From CAZGSG01 sp964528095 (GTDB lineage: Bacteria; Bacteroidota; Bacteroidia; Chitinophagales; Chitinophagaceae), in contig CAZGSG010000290.1 in the NCBI GenBank assembly GCA_964528095.1, positions 1 to 7,476 of the forward strand: DNA of 7,476 nucleotides, written 5' to 3'. Under the pieces are notes generated by a model. It worked only from the letters and a program-made list of their open reading frames with translations. It was not told the DNA's origin and ran no database searches. This document shows positions 6,638 through 7,476 of the stretch, in pieces (positions within the stretch are counted from its first letter, which is position 1; each line of letters begins with the position of its first letter). The position numbers and the translations under genes are program-made.

Positions 6638-7476
6638 ATGAAGCTTATTTTTTTCAATACACTTCTTATTACATTATTAGTAAGCAGCAGCCCGGTTCAA
6701 AGCCAGGATTCATTACAACATATTGCAGCGGGAAGAAAGAACAGCGCAGCCCAGCAGAAAAAACCGTATGTTATCCTGATCTCCGCGGACGGTTTTCGTT
6801 TTGACTATGCAGAAAAATATCAGGCTGAACATTTACTGGATTTTGGCCGGCAGGGGGTGAGGGCCGAATCAATGATACCCTCTTTTCCGAGTGTCACATT
6901 TCCCAATCATTATACGATCGTAACAGGATTATATCCTTCACATCATGGGCTGGTGAATAATAGTTTTTATGATCCGGCATTAAAGACCGGCTATTCCATG
7001 GGCGATAGAGAAAAAGTAAGAGATGGTAAATGGTATGGCGGTACCCCGTTATGGGTACTGGCAGAGCAGCAGCAATTATTAAGCGCCAGTATGTTCTGGG
7101 TTGGTTCAGAAGCTGCGGTAAAAGATATCCGCCCGTCTTATTATTATGACTTTAACGACAAGATGGAAATAAATAAAAGGATACAGGTTGTAAAGGACTG
7201 GCTTAGCCTGCCAGAGGAGCAACGCCCGCATTTTATTACATTTTATCTTTCCGATGTTGATCATGCCGGGCATCGTTATGGTCCTGATGCCCCGCAAACC
7301 GCAGCGGCGGTAAAAACGGTTGATTCCATCGTTTACCAGCTCACCGAAGCTGTGCGCGAAACAGGACTGCCCGTGAGTTTTATTTTTGTTTCTGATCATG
7401 GTATGACCGCCGTAAACCGGGAGCAACCCCTGCCAATGCACGCTGCGATCGATCATACTAAATTTATTATCCCTTC
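6638..7476 (+). CDS. Ectonucleotide pyrophosphatase/phosphodiesterase, 5' part (runs off window)
   Basis: An open frame from ATG 6638 to the right edge (279 complete codons, no stop) encodes a classical NPP-family enzyme. Residues 1-22 form a signal peptide with likely cleavage at VQS/Q. Motifs seen: ILISADGFRFDY (metal ligand Asp51), PSFPSVTFPNHYTIVTGLYP (predicted nucleophile Thr87, phosphate-contacting Asn90), SDVDHAGHRYGP (Asp208, His212) and FVSDHGM (Asp253, His254). The last metal-binding His, in the usual G-x-HGY motif, would lie beyond the edge, as would roughly the last third of a 400-430 residue protein. The TFPNH motif and the NNSFYDP that follows resemble eukaryotic ENPP enzymes more than the first phosphodiesterase in this window does. 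It is translated 27 bp after the GDPD stop with a good ribosome binding site, so both enzymes are probably made together. The substrate (nucleotide, lysophospholipid or other phosphodiester) is not determinable here. Confidence 0.9.
   Translation, partial: MKLIFFNTLLITLLVSSSPVQSQDSLQHIAAGRKNSAAQQKKPYVILISADGFRFDYAEKYQAEHLLDFGRQGVRAESMIPSFPSVTFPNHYTIVTGLYPSHHGLVNNSFYDPALKTGYSMGDREKVRDGKWYGGTPLWVLAEQQQLLSASMFWVGSEAAVKDIRPSYYYDFNDKMEINKRIQVVKDWLSLPEEQRPHFITFYLSDVDHAGHRYGPDAPQTAAAVKTVDSIVYQLTEAVRETGLPVSFIFVSDHGMTAVNREQPLPMHAAIDHTKFIIP

Noticed and set aside
7106..7456. 116-residue reading frame on the minus strand
   Set aside because: It lies antisense to the NPP gene, whose catalytic motifs are clear on the plus strand; the minus-strand translation resembles no family and is a shadow.
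1..7476. CRISPR array, tRNA, rRNA or insertion sequence
   Set aside because: I saw no regularly spaced repeats beyond the short upstream array, no cloverleaf or rRNA-like segment, no transposase motif and no terminal inverted repeats.

Overview
This is a 7.5 kb stretch of what looks like a Bacteroidota chromosome, most likely a Chitinophagaceae-type organism. The evidence is a TAnnTTTG promoter element, mostly weak or absent Shine-Dalgarno sequences, an Oar-like TonB-dependent receptor with an N-terminal carboxypeptidase-regulatory-like domain, and moderate GC content. All supported genes are on the + strand, and every complete product begins with an export signal, so the cluster works in the periplasm and outer membrane.

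Layout: (1) The tail of an unidentified upstream gene ends at 73, followed by a possible small terminator. (2) The 214 bp gap at 74-287 carries 9-bp direct repeats with an 11-bp period (165-195) and a TACATTTG -7 element (228-235). (3) 288-1727 encodes a secreted nucleotide pyrophosphatase/phosphodiesterase (NPP)-like enzyme. (4) 1780-4650 encodes an Oar-like TonB-dependent receptor cut short by an in-frame TAA. The missing last 148 residues are intact, in the same frame, at 4651-5097. (5) 5117-5623 encodes a small lipoprotein of unknown function. (6) A strong hairpin lies at 5629-5661. (7) 5678-6610 encodes an exported glycerophosphodiester phosphodiesterase (GDPD). (8) 6638 to the window end encodes a second, canonical NPP-family phosphodiesterase, which runs off the edge.

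The genes read as an organophosphate or phosphodiester scavenging locus. Two different NPP-superfamily enzymes and a GDPD would cleave phosphodiesters outside the inner membrane. The TonB receptor, possibly with the lipoprotein, would bring a substrate or product across the outer membrane. The 11-bp-period repeats resemble the architecture of Pho boxes and fit phosphate-starvation control; this is inference. The most unusual features are the single premature stop in an otherwise intact receptor and the Pho-box-like repeat array.
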